A stretch of 64,000 nt of DNA. Origin: Ustulina deusta (lineage: Eukaryota > Ascomycota > Sordariomycetes > Xylariales > Xylariaceae). The position numbers and the translations under genes are program-made. Location: assembly GCA_023159155.1 (NCBI GenBank), contig JAJNNX010000036.1, forward strand, positions 186,001 through 250,000, given 5' to 3'. Of the stretch, positions 34,243 through 46,150 are shown piece by piece; within the stretch, counting starts at the first letter, position 1; the number at the start of each line of letters is the position of its first letter. Under the pieces are notes generated by a model. The model was not told the DNA's origin. It saw only the letters and a list, made by a program, of their open reading frames with translations, and did not search any database.

Positions 34243-35604
34243 ATGGCCGCCAAAGGAGCCTGTCAACACGATGAGTTGCTCCTGGAGTGCTCTCCATGGG
34301 CTGAGGAGGCCGGATTCGAGCGACCCGATGCGGCTAAAAGACTCGCCGCGACAACAAGGACGGGCCGTAACCCTCTTGCGACGAAAGGGAAAACTGCGAA
34401 GGCGACCAAGAAGCTAAGTCAGGAGGCGGCTGAACGACTCGCGCCCTCGTTTCCCGGCCCTCTTCTGCTGCCGAAGGATGAGCTCAATTGGGATCCTGAC
34501 TGCCCACCTCAGTCGTTCCGGTCGTGGCTGAGAGAAGTCGAACGGAATAAGCTCACGCCCGAACGCAAGACGCTCTATATTGCTGCCCCGCCGACCGTGA
34601 CACCAGGTGTGAGCTTCATGAATGGCTGGGAGCAGCCCGCAACAGGCCCAACACAGGGGCGTGGTGAATTCGAACCACCCTCGGCCGACGCCACCTTGAA
34701 GTACCTCAGCGTCTTCTACCATGGCCTCCCTGTCAAATTCCTTCCTCGAAAACTGCGCTTCGTGGCATGGACGGAGCCCTCGCAGCGCACCAAGTCAGCA
34801 AACAACCATAGTTATGTTGGTCTTGCGTGTGGTGACGACTGCACTCGCATTCGCACCCGGGAAACCCCGGACAAACAGTTCAAGAGACAGTTGAACTTGA
34901 ACGATCTCCTCGATGCGGCCATTGCGATGCTCCCCGACGATGCATACTCGGTAGTTTTGCTCATGGATCTTGACATGTACGAGGACGCCGAAGACGATTT
35001 CTGCTGCGGAAGGGCATACGGCGGCAGTCGCGTATGCGTGGTATCCTCGGCCCGGTACCACCCAGCCCTCGATGGGGAGAGCATTGACCATGAACACATG
35101 TGGCCAACTTCACACTGTAAGAAGTTTGCCGACACCTTATGCGCTGTAGAAGAATTGGAGCCGCGAGAACACATAAAGCCGAGATACGAAACTCTGGATT
35201 CGCCACTACGGCGGGCCGTTGAAGCGGCTAGAAGGGTCTCAACGCCATCAACTGCCGAGGCTCGGAATGGCATATGGTTCTCGCGCGTTGCTCGCACATT
35301 GGTTCATGAACTCGGACACTGTTTCGGAATAGACCACTGCATCTTTTATGCCTGCAACATGCAAGGCACATCAGGCATTGCCGAGGATGTGAGGCAACCA
35401 CCATACTTATGTCCGGTGTGCTTGGAAAAAGTAGCGCACGCCATCGCTTGCGAATTCCAGCTGCGCGATCAGACAGGCAAGGAGGGATATATCAGGGAGA
35501 GATACATGGCCATTGCCGAGTTTTGTGAAGCGTGGAAGCACGTTGGCCTCTTTGCTGGTTATGGTGCTTGGTTACTGGCGCGACTGCAACAGCTCTCAGC
35601 CTAG
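34243..35604 (+). CDS. Archaemetzincin-like zinc metalloprotease
   Basis: Single exon, 453 residues from the first ATG (34243); the frame upstream has only a TTG. The metzincin-type site HELGHCFGIDHC lies near residue 355: three His bind zinc and Glu is the general base. The archaemetzincin Cys pattern follows: HC-x4-C-x-M, then C-x2-C (YLCPVC). Upstream the strand SVVLLMDLDMY and the VCVVSSARYHP block match the family core. Archaemetzincins are conserved putative aminopeptidases of uncertain substrate. There is no signal peptide, so it is probably cytosolic. Confidence 0.9.
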   Translation: MAAKGACQHDELLLECSPWAEEAGFERPDAAKRLAATTRTGRNPLATKGKTAKATKKLSQEAAERLAPSFPGPLLLPKDELNWDPDCPPQSFRSWLREVERNKLTPERKTLYIAAPPTVTPGVSFMNGWEQPATGPTQGRGEFEPPSADATLKYLSVFYHGLPVKFLPRKLRFVAWTEPSQRTKSANNHSYVGLACGDDCTRIRTRETPDKQFKRQLNLNDLLDAAIAMLPDDAYSVVLLMDLDMYEDAEDDFCCGRAYGGSRVCVVSSARYHPALDGESIDHEHMWPTSHCKKFADTLCAVEELEPREHIKPRYETLDSPLRRAVEAARRVSTPSTAEARNGIWFSRVARTLVHELGHCFGIDHCIFYACNMQGTSGIAEDVRQPPYLCPVCLEKVAHAIACEFQLRDQTGKEGYIRERYMAIAEFCEAWKHVGLFAGYGAWLLARLQQLSA

Positions 35605-36277
35605 ATGGATGAAGAAAAGATCGACCTCCGCATATTTCCAATTACGGTCCGGCGCTGGGTGGCGCACCCGCACCTCTGCAAGAACTTCGCGCAAGAAAAC
35701 CACCTTAGTTCTTTTGCAGAGATGGATTTCTACACCACTTGAGCCAGAGACATAAACTTGATGTGATGCGCTTAGCACAATTAGGAAATCTCCTTCAACT
35801 GAGGCTTTTCCAACCTCCCCCAATTCCGTCTTACTCACTACCTAGACTAAATCCCGTCACAAATGACCCGCGGCTCCCACTTGAACTCTTGTGATGCTGT
35901 ACATACGCAACACCTTCAAGACAGATATTGCTATATGTACCTATTTCAGCACCAGAGTTCCCCGAGTGGCTCCACGTCTGCGATTATTTACACTGTTCGT
36001 GCAGAGTGATTGACACGAAGCCACAGCCATACTATGTAGGCAACTGACCCGAAAAGGTAGCCCCGAGAGCGCCAAGTGCAATAAATGCAGGTCCGCACTG
36101 TCGATCTCTTCGATAGATTTTAACAAAGTTCTTTTCCTAGTCTAGATCTTAGGTGCAGGATTCCCCGCACAGGGCGTAGTCCATCAGCAAACTCTAGCTA
36201 TATAGGTATTTCATATTAAGACCGACCCTCCGTTGTATGATCTCAAGCAATAACCCGGAAACTTGAGACCGCGCGAA
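35605..36277. other. Intergenic, no gene seen
   Basis: About 0.7 kb between two genes on the same strand; nothing supported. Confidence 0.5.
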
Positions 36278-37638
36278 ATGGAGAACGGCCAAGTTAACGG
36301 CTCCACCCTCGGAGAGCCAAGAGCAAGCGAAAGAGAGAACGGGGAGCTTAATGGCCCCGCTACCGGCCTCACGGCTCATGAGCAGCAATGCTTCCAGTCG
36401 TTCGTCAAACAATGTCGCGAGCAAGGGCTGCTCGAACGCCCTACAGGCTTGTCAGCTGAGGATACACTAGATGGCTTGCACGATGAGGCCGCTTTATTGT
36501 ACCGGCGCCTTACCTCACTCCTACATCACGGCCAAACGCTGATCATTCTCTAGGAGATTCCTCTACGCTCGCTCATTTAACGTTCCCGGCGCCCTGCAGC
36601 AGTTTAAAGAAGCCCAGGCCATCCGGATCTCTGCCAACACAAGTGAAGCATACAACAGCATCGATATTGACGACTTCGAACACTTGCGCAGCATAGTGTG
36701 TAACCGTATTTTCCTTGTCCATTACTTCTACCCTTTCAAACGCCTCGCCTTTCAAGAGCACGAAAACTGACACCTCGAATCCTTAGTATCCCCATTGGTC
36801 AGGTCAACGAACCAAACGTGGCCTCCCCATATGCCTCCTTGATGCGGCTAATTGTGAGTATATCCAAGGGCCATTTTTCTGACCTTGATCGTTCCTCGGG
36901 GTACAAAGTTTTGTGCTCGGGCAAGAATCGCGCGTGGGGATGTTTGTATACTTCTGAACTTGTAGATCATACTTGAGATGGCAATTGCTGACCCAAAATG
37001 TTGCAGTGGACGGCACAAACCTCACTAAATATCGCAGCTACAGTACATCCCAAATCACGTGTCGCGCGATCACCTCGCTCGACTACTTAACGCGTTTCGC
37101 GCTACCCCTCTGCTCCATGATGGCGGATCGGCCTGACCCAGGCAGGCCGGTTTCCGGCGCGGTATACCTGGCCGATATAGCGTCTCTAAGTATCAGACAG
37201 GCCTGGAATATTCGGGGGTATGCACACACCATCACGGGGCTCTTAGCAACTTGTTACCCAGAGGTGGTCGACGCGATTTATGTTTGCAACGCTCCGCCAT
37301 ATTTTCCCAGGATTTGGTCATTTCTGAAGGGCTGGTTTGATCCGAGGACGGCGGAAAAGCTGGTGATAGTGCCTCCGGCGGATGTTTTGACTACGCTGCT
37401 GGAAGAGATTGATATCGAGTGCATACCGGAACGATACGGCGGACAGTCGAGAGACGAGCATGGGCTCGTGCCTCTTATTGGTGGTCTGAAAGAGCTATTA
37501 GGTGTCGACGAACTACCGAACGGCCCAATCAAATGGACGATGCACCAAGGGAACCGGACTGCGGTCGCAGTTGGGTTGAGAGAAGGGGAAGCGCGCAAGG
37601 AGGTAGTGGGCCCGATTAGCATCAAGGCAACTCTATAG
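36278..37638 (+). CDS. CRAL-TRIO (Sec14-like) lipid-binding protein
   Basis: Four exons: 36278-36498, 36554-36695, 36787-36853 and 37007-37638; the sum is 1062 nt (353 residues) with consistent phases. The ATG at 36278 is the first in frame. A Ser/Glu/Asn-rich N-terminus leads to the CRAL-TRIO-N block (AALLRFLYARSFNVPGALQQF). Then come YPHWSGQRTKRGLPICLLD, the lipid-binding core with YLADIASLSIRQAW, YPEVVDAIYVCNAPPYFPRI and WFDPRTAEKLVIVP, and the closing ERYGG. Sec14-like proteins move or present phosphoinositides and phosphatidylcholine. The tail (KWTMHQGNR...) could be a short GOLD-like end but is only partly recognisable. Confidence 0.88.
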
Positions 37639-38488
37639 TGTTTAAGGATGGCATCGAGGCGCTTCAGATAGGATTTTGATTTATACTGGGAACCATATTC
37701 TGCTTAGTGTGTGTTATATCACAGCTGGGATAACTCGGACTCTTGGCCACAGGCTGAGACATTGCTATCTCCATGTGCTTAGCAACATACCAACCCGTGC
37801 ACTCAACCAAGAAGCTGATTGGCAAGCGGTAGTAGTGAAAGCGTCTTGAGTGTCAATGCTGGTCTTCCGAAATCTCCTGTCGCCATCTAGTTATCAGGGA
37901 CTCGTGGGTGTCATTTGGGCATTCTCATCCCCGCAAGCTTCAGGGCTCACGTTCGTCTGAGACCCGTTGTCACCGAAGGTCTAATGAGATGAAGGGGAAG
38001 GCCGATATACGCCATCCTTTTCGGGCCGTTTCGCGCCATTGATATATATTCCCTCTGCTTAGGTGAAAGGGAACAGCAAAATAGGTGGACGAGGAGAGAT
38101 GGAGAAGTACGAGGAGAGCCAGTTGTCCGGTCCATCTGGAATGCGATATACGTATTGGCTAGGCGGTGTCGTACGAGAAACTTGCAAAACATATGATCAA
38201 GTATTAGGGTGTGCGGGCACCTGTAAGAGAGACTGTGTGTACATAACTAAACTTGTAGCCAGCCAGTCCTTGTAAGGGGGATGCGATACAAGAAGGGAGT
38301 TGGTATAAATAACTAAGATATTTATCCATAGAGTTAAAGAGATCTCATTTCATGAATGGAGACAATTGACGCATCCGCGGTGAGGGGTATCTGCCCACTC
38401 ACTCTCTCTTGCAGCTAGCTTCCCACGGTTAAAAAAGTGGAAGAGGCACAAAAAAGGAGATAGCTGGGGATGGAAATGACAAAAATAT
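37639..38488. other. Intergenic, no gene seen
   Basis: About 0.85 kb of 3' flanking DNA before the tRNA; nothing supported. Confidence 0.5.
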
Positions 38489-38570
38489 CTCTCGATCGGG
38501 GAATCGAACCCCGGCCACCTGCGAACTGCTTAATGACAAGCAGGTATCCTCACCACTAGACCAATCGAGA
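38489..38570 (-). tRNA. tRNA-Asp (GTC) with a 10-nt intron
   Basis: On the minus strand the acceptor stem TCTCGAT/ATCGAGA, D-arm GTCT...GGAT, anticodon stem CCTGC/GCAGG and T-arm CGGGG-TTCGATT-CCCCG all pair. The loop of 17 nt reads TT-GTC-A before an insertion, giving anticodon GTC (Asp) with a 10-nt intron at 37/38. A T5 run follows within 10 bases, fitting Pol III termination. Confidence 0.9.
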
Positions 38571-39599
38571 TGTTGTGGAATCGTCCCAACATTACTTAAT
38601 TTGTATTGGTCGCAAAATTGGGTGGATCAGTGATTGAGAGGAACTTTCTATGTGCGGGGCTATCTAGACGGATTAATTGGCTAGATTCGGTTGACTAAGC
38701 TGTGCGGGGTCTAGGTATGTGGCTGAGGCCTACATGGCTCGGCAATAATGTGGAAACTCGTGGATTTGCTCTGGGTTTACCCTTACGCTCGAATCATACC
38801 ACAACCACGAGGCCGCGTAGAATCTGGCGATTAAAATTTCCGGCTCTGTGGCGGACAGTGCCTATCCATTCTACAACATCAATATACCTCTTGCTACACA
38901 ACTGAATTCCTCGCAAGCGTTTTTGGCTTAAAACGGAGATACGTCGGAAACTGCCCGTGGCGAAGCAGCAATTCAAGAAAGCGGAACGAAGTCTAGATCC
39001 CGATCAGGAAATCCAGCATCCTCGAAGCGGAGCCGTGATTCGTCAATTCAGCATCTAGCTCAAAAACCTAGCCGCATTGGGTGTAGTGGCGCATTGCGTG
39101 ATCATCGCCTCGCAGTGCGATATTCGAAACACGGATTCGCTGCTGCCGCAATTCTCAGCCTCTGCCACATGCTAAATTCCATTTGGCCGCATGAACCCGC
39201 CCGAGCGGATACGTATTCTCGCAATCACGCCCACCGAGATCCGCTGCCGACACTGGTCTGTCTTGCGCCATCACAGTACACGAATAACACAATGGCCGCC
39301 ATCAACGTCGCGGGCCTATCACCTCTTGTAGAGCTAGCGGTGGGCGAGGGGAGGTTTTTTAGAGGGGGATACTTCTCTACTTGTCTTTTTGTGTGAATCC
39401 GGCTTTAACGTACGAGTCTATTTTCTCGGGCGTGCTTCTTCTTGAGTCGAGGTATACTTTGATGTTGCTGCATGCAAGCATCTAGTTTTATATAGTCGTA
39501 ACATTTTTGTTATAACTATAAGGCGCCTTCTCGAAGGAAACCGTTTCATTGCACCGCGCGAGGTGCGCCGAAGTGGTCCCTAGGTTTTCCCTGTTTCAG
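38571..39599. other. Upstream region of the sulfite reductase gene
   Basis: No separate gene. ATG at 39292 (context CACAATGGCC) may begin a first exon. A pyrimidine-rich acceptor CTGTTTCAG ends at 39599. Confidence 0.45.
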
Positions 39600-42500
39600 C
39601 TTGTTCCTTGGACACCGAGAATCCTAGATTTACCTGGCCTTTATTCCCAATCTCTGCTCAGCAAGCAGTCAGGATGCATTTGAAGCAAGCTGAGAGTGCT
39701 GGCGGTCTTGCTGGCCAGATCACAATACCCGAATCCCACACGAAAGGTGCTGAATTCACCAAGCAATCCACGAATCTGCCCTTTGGCCAAGCTATACCAT
39801 TGTCCTCGATATCTGGCCCTACTTATGTCACTGGCCAATTGCTCGTTCAGCAGGTCGCTTATACCCTGTCCGACAAAATCTTCTCTTACTCTCCTGAGAC
39901 CTTCGACTTGGACGTTGCTGTAAAAGACTGGTCTGCGCGTCAAGATAGGAATATTCATGGCTATGCAACAGCTGTTGTGCCACTGCAAACTCGCACCGGT
40001 GCTGGCGCTTTTGCGCTGGGCTACATCTTCTCCAAGGATTTCGACCTGAGCAAGCGCCATATCCCGCAAACTTTATTAGCACCCTCGCTGAGTTTGCGCC
40101 ATTTGCGATCCGCCTTGGATCAGTTGTCTCTGCTATATGGGGTCGCCAGCCCGTTTGTTGCACATGTGGCTGCCGTGGACTATGCTTCGGACAGTGGCCT
40201 TGTTGCCGAATACGGCAGCGCCCTGCAGATAGCGGAAGAGCTTGGCCTAGCTTTGGTGTCGAGCGCATCCGCCTACGAGTTTCAACACATGTCCCTCTTC
40301 GCTACCTTGATAGCCAAGGTTGTCCCTACCCTACATGTGTACGATGGCGTCCGTACATCCCGCGAGACTTTACAAGTCATCGATGCGCTTAGCCAGTCTG
40401 GTGTTGCTGAGATCTTCAAAAAGTTGTCTCAGTCCGCTGAGAGCCTGAATACCCGTCTGGATAGCGCTGGAAAGGTTTTCGAGCTTCTCCAGGCCTTCAA
40501 TGGCGAGCTTGGTACTCAGTACGAACCTTTCGAGTATGTCGGTCACGACTCGCCCGATACCATCTTCGTGGTTTTTGGCAGCGTGGAGACCCAGCTTGCC
40601 AAGCAAGTTGTCTTGAAACTTGCTACTGACGGAACTAAGATTGGTGTAGTCAGTGTCCGGATATACCGCCCATTCATCGAAGAGGCTTTCATCAAGGTTC
40701 TTCCCGCTTCGGTTCAGACGATCGAGGTTTTGGGACAGGTGGTCAATGATGCTGCTGTCTCGGACGGTTCAGTGCAATCGATTTTGTACTCGGACATCCT
40801 AACCGCTGTTGCTTTCTCCTCTAAATGGGCGTCAGCGCCGGCGGTAGTTGATGTCAAGTATGCAGCCTCGCAGGTCTTGACTCCCACAAGTATTGCAGCA
40901 ATTATCTCCCAGAGTGCAAACAAGGCGACGACAGAGTCGAAGGTCCATCTGCCCCATCTGGAAACTGTGGAGCAATACATATTCTGGGATACTGACGATT
41001 CAACGGCACTGCTTGCCCCTACGGTTGTGGGTAGTCTACTCTCTCAGGATTATAACAATAATATCTACCTAGGCGAGTCGCACGACAACTTGGTGCAGGG
41101 TGGGGTTGTAAGAACGGATCTTCGGTCTTCGCATCAAACAATTGACGCTCCTTACCCAGCCGAGGAAGCTGATGTCGTCGTTGTTGGCGATGAAAAGCTT
41201 TTGAAGGACTTTGCCATCTCACAGAGCGTCAAAAATGGCGGCAAGCTGCTTCTGCGGCTACCGAACTTCAAGGACGAGGAGGTTGAGAAGAGAATCCCTG
41301 AGCCTGCACGCCAGGACGCCCAAAAGAGGAGCATTGCTCTTTTCGTTCTGGACACCGCTCTCTCGCCGGCTTTTGAAACCGATAGTGACGCTACTCGACT
41401 CTTGGTCGAACTAAGCTTCCTCAAGCTCGCAAAGCCTGACATGAAGCAGGATGTGCTTCAGAAGCTTTCCGAACTAGAAGGCAACCGTATTAAGGTAGCG
41501 GAGTGCGTCGATGCTGTTGACAAGTGCTTGAAGCAAATCGATGTTCTAGAATCCTGGGCCGAGGTTTTGAGCAACGCCTCAAGTGAAGCTGCCAAGCCCC
41601 TGAAGACCAATAGCTTCGTTCCATTTGACAAGGAAGAAACTGAACCAGAACTCCAACTCAGTGGCTGGGAAGCTGCTGCTAAGGGTCTCGTCTTCAAAGA
41701 AGCCTACTCCACCAGCATCAACCTCCGACCTGACCTGCCGGTGCAAACATATACTATTCACGTCAAGGAGAACCGCAGACTCACACCCTCTGCCTACGAT
41801 CGGAATATCTTCCACATTGAGTTTGACCTGGGTAACTCTGGTCTTACTTACAAGATTGGAGAGGCTCTTGGCATCCATGCTGAGAACGACCCGGAGCTGG
41901 TCCTCGAATTTATTGATTCGTACGGTTTGGATGCAGGTGATCTCGTGCAAGTACCCTCCCGTGAGAGCCCAGCCGTTGTCGAGACCCGAACCGTATACCA
42001 GACTTTGACTCAGGGTATCGACATCTTTGGAAAGCCACCGAAACGATTTTACGAGTCGCTAGCCGAGTATGCCACCGACGACTTGGAGAAGAAGAAGCTA
42101 GCTTCGTTAGGTGCCCAGGAGGGCGCCGAAGAGTTCAAGCGCCGCTCGGAGGTCGACACTGTCACTTTTGCCGATATCCTAGAAGAGTTCAAGTCTGCCC
42201 GCCCTAGTTTCCCAGAGCTTGTCCGGTTGGTTGGCCCCCTGAAGCGCCGAGAATACTCCATCGCCTCTGCCCAAGCAGTAGCACCCAACATTGTTGCTCT
42301 CATGATTGTCGTTGTGGATTGGGTTGATGCTCAAGGAAGGACTCGTTATGGCCAAGCTACACGTTACTTGAGCCGCATACCCGTCGGCGCCGCCGTGACT
42401 GCATCCGTAAAGCCTTCGGTCATGAAGTTGCCCACTCGCGATGACGCTCCCCTCATTATGGCTGGTCTTGGTACCGGTTTGGCGCCTTTCCGTGCCTTTG

Positions 42501-42907
42501 TTCAGTATCGCGCGATGCAGAAAGCACAGGGCAAGGAGATCGGTGCTATCTTGCTCTACCTTGGCTCACGCCACCAGCGCGAAGAGTATCTTTACGGCGA
42601 GGAATGGGAGGCATATCTCGATGCTGGTGTCATTACGCTCCTAGGTGCTGCGTTCTCGCGCGACCAGCCTCAGAAGATCTATATCCAGGATCGCATGCGC
42701 CAGACTTTGAATGAAATCGTGAGCGCGTACATCAAGAAGGAGGGTTCATTCTATCTCTGCGGCCCTACATGGCCTGTACCCGATGTTACAGATGTGTTGA
42801 AAGAAGCGATTGCCGCGGAAGCCAGGATGAGCGGTCGCAAAGTTGACCCCAAGAAGGAGATCGATAGGCTCAAGGAGGATGGACGCTACGTACTTGAGGT
42901 CTACTAG
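39600..42907 (+). CDS. MET10: Assimilatory sulfite reductase (NADPH) flavoprotein, alpha subunit
   Basis: One long exon of about 1100 codons, entered from a splice acceptor at 39597-39599; a stop at 39581 shows that an upstream exon is needed. The order matches fungal MET10: N-terminal pyruvate-ferredoxin-oxidoreductase-like region (LPFGQAIPLSSISGPTYVTGQ), no FMN flavodoxin domain, then the FAD-binding module with RREYSIASAQ near residue 880 and the NADPH-binding part (GLGTGLAPFRAF near 950, YLGSRHQREEYLY, FYLCGPTWPVP), ending YVLEVY. It carries electrons from NADPH to the haemoprotein subunit that reduces sulfite to sulfide for cysteine and methionine synthesis. The first exon may start at 39292, but no donor there gives the right phase with a strong consensus, so the start is left open. 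Confidence 0.95.
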
Positions 42908-43943
42908 TGCTGTATAAGCAATGTGTAATGAAGCTACGATTTCACATTAGATCTGAACCTTCTGCTTTATTATAGTGAACCCCTTTCTCGTATGGGGTCG
43001 CAGCTATATAGAAGCCCAATGAGGAAGTTAGCTCACGAACCATGCAGAAGTACGCCATGTTATGCAATTTAGATCCAGGGGTCCATAACGGCATAGTGTG
43101 GACGATCTGCCAGGGTAATATGCAAAGTCAGCATTCCGGTCATATGCAATGCTGTGTTGCCTCCGGACATCTCTTACTACATCGGCACTACACGTGCTTA
43201 TCGTCGAATTGGCGTGCAATTTCGATGCAACATAGATACTTAATTGACGCGGAATCTTCCAGCATGATGCCAGGAACTATCAGTAGCATCCAATTTATGT
43301 TCATTTGCTCTGAATTGATATCATTCTGGACACGATGCTCCAGTTTCACGTATTCAAGCTTCTCACACCCGGAATAGTTAATTCGCAATTGCCCGACGAG
43401 CTGCATGGCCATGGCAGTAGTGTATCTAAGAGGCATTTGAGACTACTCCTCATGAATACTAGCCCAGCATTCCCCTACTGCTATTACATATACCTACGAT
43501 GATGGCGATGTTGTCACGCCCCGGACGGCGCCAAGCCATGACGTTATTTTCATTTGTATGATGTCTTTTGGCTAATCACCAAGGAGGCCTGGTTACCGGC
43601 GACCACTCCCCGCACGAGGCATAGGTAGGTGGTTTGGAGAATGACGCGAAATTGTGCTGCACGGCGAGCACCTCCAGGGCTTGCGAATCGTTGTAATTGT
43701 GACTAATATCTCACAGTCACGCACGCAATGTTCCTTCATTTGAGGAAGCTCGCTTGCCCTTTTTGTCAAGGGGCCTTGCCGGTAGTCGGATAGCAGCAGA
43801 GTATTGCGGAAGAGGGCTTCAGGGGGGGGGGGGGGGTGTCTGGAAAGAATACAAAAGCTCGCGTTACCCGGGAGCTTTTGCCCCCTTGGTTGACCGTGTC
43901 CACGCGCTCTTTTTCGGATTGTGACCAGCCAGCTCCTTTTTCC
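42908..43943. other. Intergenic with G15 tract
   Basis: About 1 kb; G15 at 43822-43836, about 110 bases before the bicupin start. No gene is supported. Confidence 0.55.
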
Positions 43944-45620
43944 ATGATGAAGCTCCTCCAGGTCTCGTCCGCCTTCCTGGCGGCCAGTTACGCAAGCGCC
44001 ACGGCCATCGAACGTCGTCAGAGTGGCGGCGGGTTCGAGGACGGCCAACCTGTCGACGGCAATGGCAAAGGAGCTCCGATACTTGGTATGTATTCCCCCA
44101 TTCTGTTCCTAGATTCGATGGCATGAGCTCAGGGCTGACAACGCCGCACCCACAGGCGGTACGAATCACCAGATTGACCTACAGAACCCCGACAACCTCG
44201 GGCGGCAGAGCACCGACGCTGGTGTGGTCCCCAACCTCAAATGGAGCTTCTCAGACTCCAGGACGAGAATCCTCAACGGTGGCTGGGTCCGCGAGTCAGT
44301 AATTACCGACCTGCCCAGTAGTCACGACATCGCGGGAGCGCAACAGCATTTAACCAAGGGCTCAGTCCGCGAGCTTCACTGGCATCGTGTTGTACGTCAC
44401 CACCAGCTTTTCATCCTTCGTCCATGAAGCGCAAGAATAACGCTAACAGCAGCCCCGACACCGATAGGCCGAATGGGGCTATTTGTACTCTGGCTCCATT
44501 CTGGTCACAGCTGTCAACGAGGATGGGCAGTTCGAACTAGCTCAGATCGAAGAGGGCGATATCTGGTATTTCCCCAAGGGTGTCGCACACACAGTGCAGG
44601 GTCTCGAGGACGACAACGAGTTCTTGCTCATATTCGACGACGGGAACTTCGACGCTGTCGGGTAAGCTTCCATCCACTCTCTGCGCTCCTATTGGAGTTT
44701 TGATAATTTCCTCCCACAAAGCCGGATTCTAACGCGCTGTTTGGCCCCCCGAAACTAGCACAACCTTCAATGTCGACGACTGGATTACGCACACGCCTAA
44801 GTCTGTCCTGGCCAAGAATTTCGGCCTTCCCGAGTCCGTGTTCGGCACCGTGCCCTCGCCTAACCCCTACATCCTGAATGCGACTCTCGACCCGCACGAC
44901 GTAACGGGCGGCAATGGCCCGCTCAAGGGAAACGCGTCATTCGTGTATTACGCCAAGGACCATCCCCTGGCGGACGTGCCCGGCGGAGGCGGCACCTTGA
45001 GGATCGTTGACAGCACCACATTTCCCGCCGCCAAGACCATCGCGGCGTCCGTCGTCACGCTTTCCCCGGGTGGCCTCCGGGAGCTACATTGGCATCCTAA
45101 TGTATGTACATATCCACACTCCACTCCCTGCCCGCGCGGTTCTTTCGCGAGATTTCGGCACGGCTGACGAAACGAAAATCGTTTCCGCGTGTGACAGGCT
45201 GAAGAGTGGCTGTACTTCCACAAGGGCCAAGCCCGCGCGACCGTCTTCATCGGCAACGCCGCGGCGCGAACGTTCGACTTCCGCGCCGGCGACACGGGCG
45301 TGTTCCCCGATAACAGCGGTAAGCAGCACCCCCCCCCCCCCCCCCCTCCCCCTCTCGTCTAGCATGGCACGCACACCCCCCATGCCCTTCGATGGGAGAG
45401 ACTGACTGACGTGTGAGTAGGCCATTACATCGAGAATACCTCGGAGACGGATGATCTCGTGTGGATCGAGATCTACAAGAGCGACCGCGTCGAAGACATC
45501 TCGCTGACGCAGTGGCTCGCGCTCACGCCTGCCGACATCGTCGCCAACACCCTGAAGATCCCGCTCGACATCGCGGAGGGCCTGGTGAAAGAGAAGCAGT
45601 TTTTGATCAAGGATCGGTAG
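43944..45620 (+). CDS. Secreted bicupin oxalate decarboxylase
   Basis: Six exons: 43944-44085, 44156-44391, 44468-44661, 44759-45101, 45198-45318 and 45421-45620; 411 residues with all phases consistent. It opens with a signal peptide and a KEX2-like site (IERR), then a Gly-rich linker. Each cupin has its metal-binding His pair and Glu: [16 protein letters not shown] in the first, [17 protein letters not shown] in the second, both split by an intron at the same place, and distal His in PKGVAHTVQ and in SGHYIENT. Such enzymes use Mn to split oxalate to formate and CO2, lowering acidity outside the cell. The duplicated intron position supports internal duplication. Intron 5 carries a C18 run. 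Confidence 0.94.
45329..45346 (+). repeat. Poly-C tract (C18) inside an intron
   Basis: Eighteen C within the last intron of the bicupin gene, just after its donor site. Confidence 0.85.
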
Positions 45621-46150
45621 ATCACGGGTAATTCAATCCGCTGTCGTACTAGGTAGGTCCTTTAAGCCGGCAATTCGGGTGAATGAGTTCGAAGGCATTG
45701 TTTCGATTGTTAAAACTTGTACTCCGATGATCACATGGCCTTGACATTTTCTGCATATCTTGTCGCGTCATGGAGGTCTATTCATTCAGTTTCTTTACGA
45801 CGACGACGCCTCCTCCTTGTCGGCTTAAGCTAATAATCGGACAATACCCCTGATATTTAATCTGATTAATCTTACCCCCCCCCCCCCCCCCCCTCTACCT
45901 TACGCGAATGGCCTGAAAATGCATCTAAGCGAGTAATTGTGTTTATATACGCGTTGATATCTGGCAGTTTTTGGCTGCTACACGGGCATCGAATCATGAC
46001 AGATGCTAAGAATAAAGCTAAATTGAGGGAATATTGCAACAGCCGACCCTTTCCCGGGGGGAAGGCAGTATCTACGCGATAACTAGAGCGATCCTCATTC
46101 TCGCGAGACCTCACTGAGCCGTGAGTGATATGTACCCTGTCTTCCCCTAT
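45621..46150. other. Convergent 3' region with C19 tract
   Basis: No gene. C19 at 45875-45893. Confidence 0.6.

Noticed and set aside
41152..42303. Minus-strand frames under the sulfite reductase gene
   Set aside because: Antisense shadows, Ser/Arg-rich with no family pattern.
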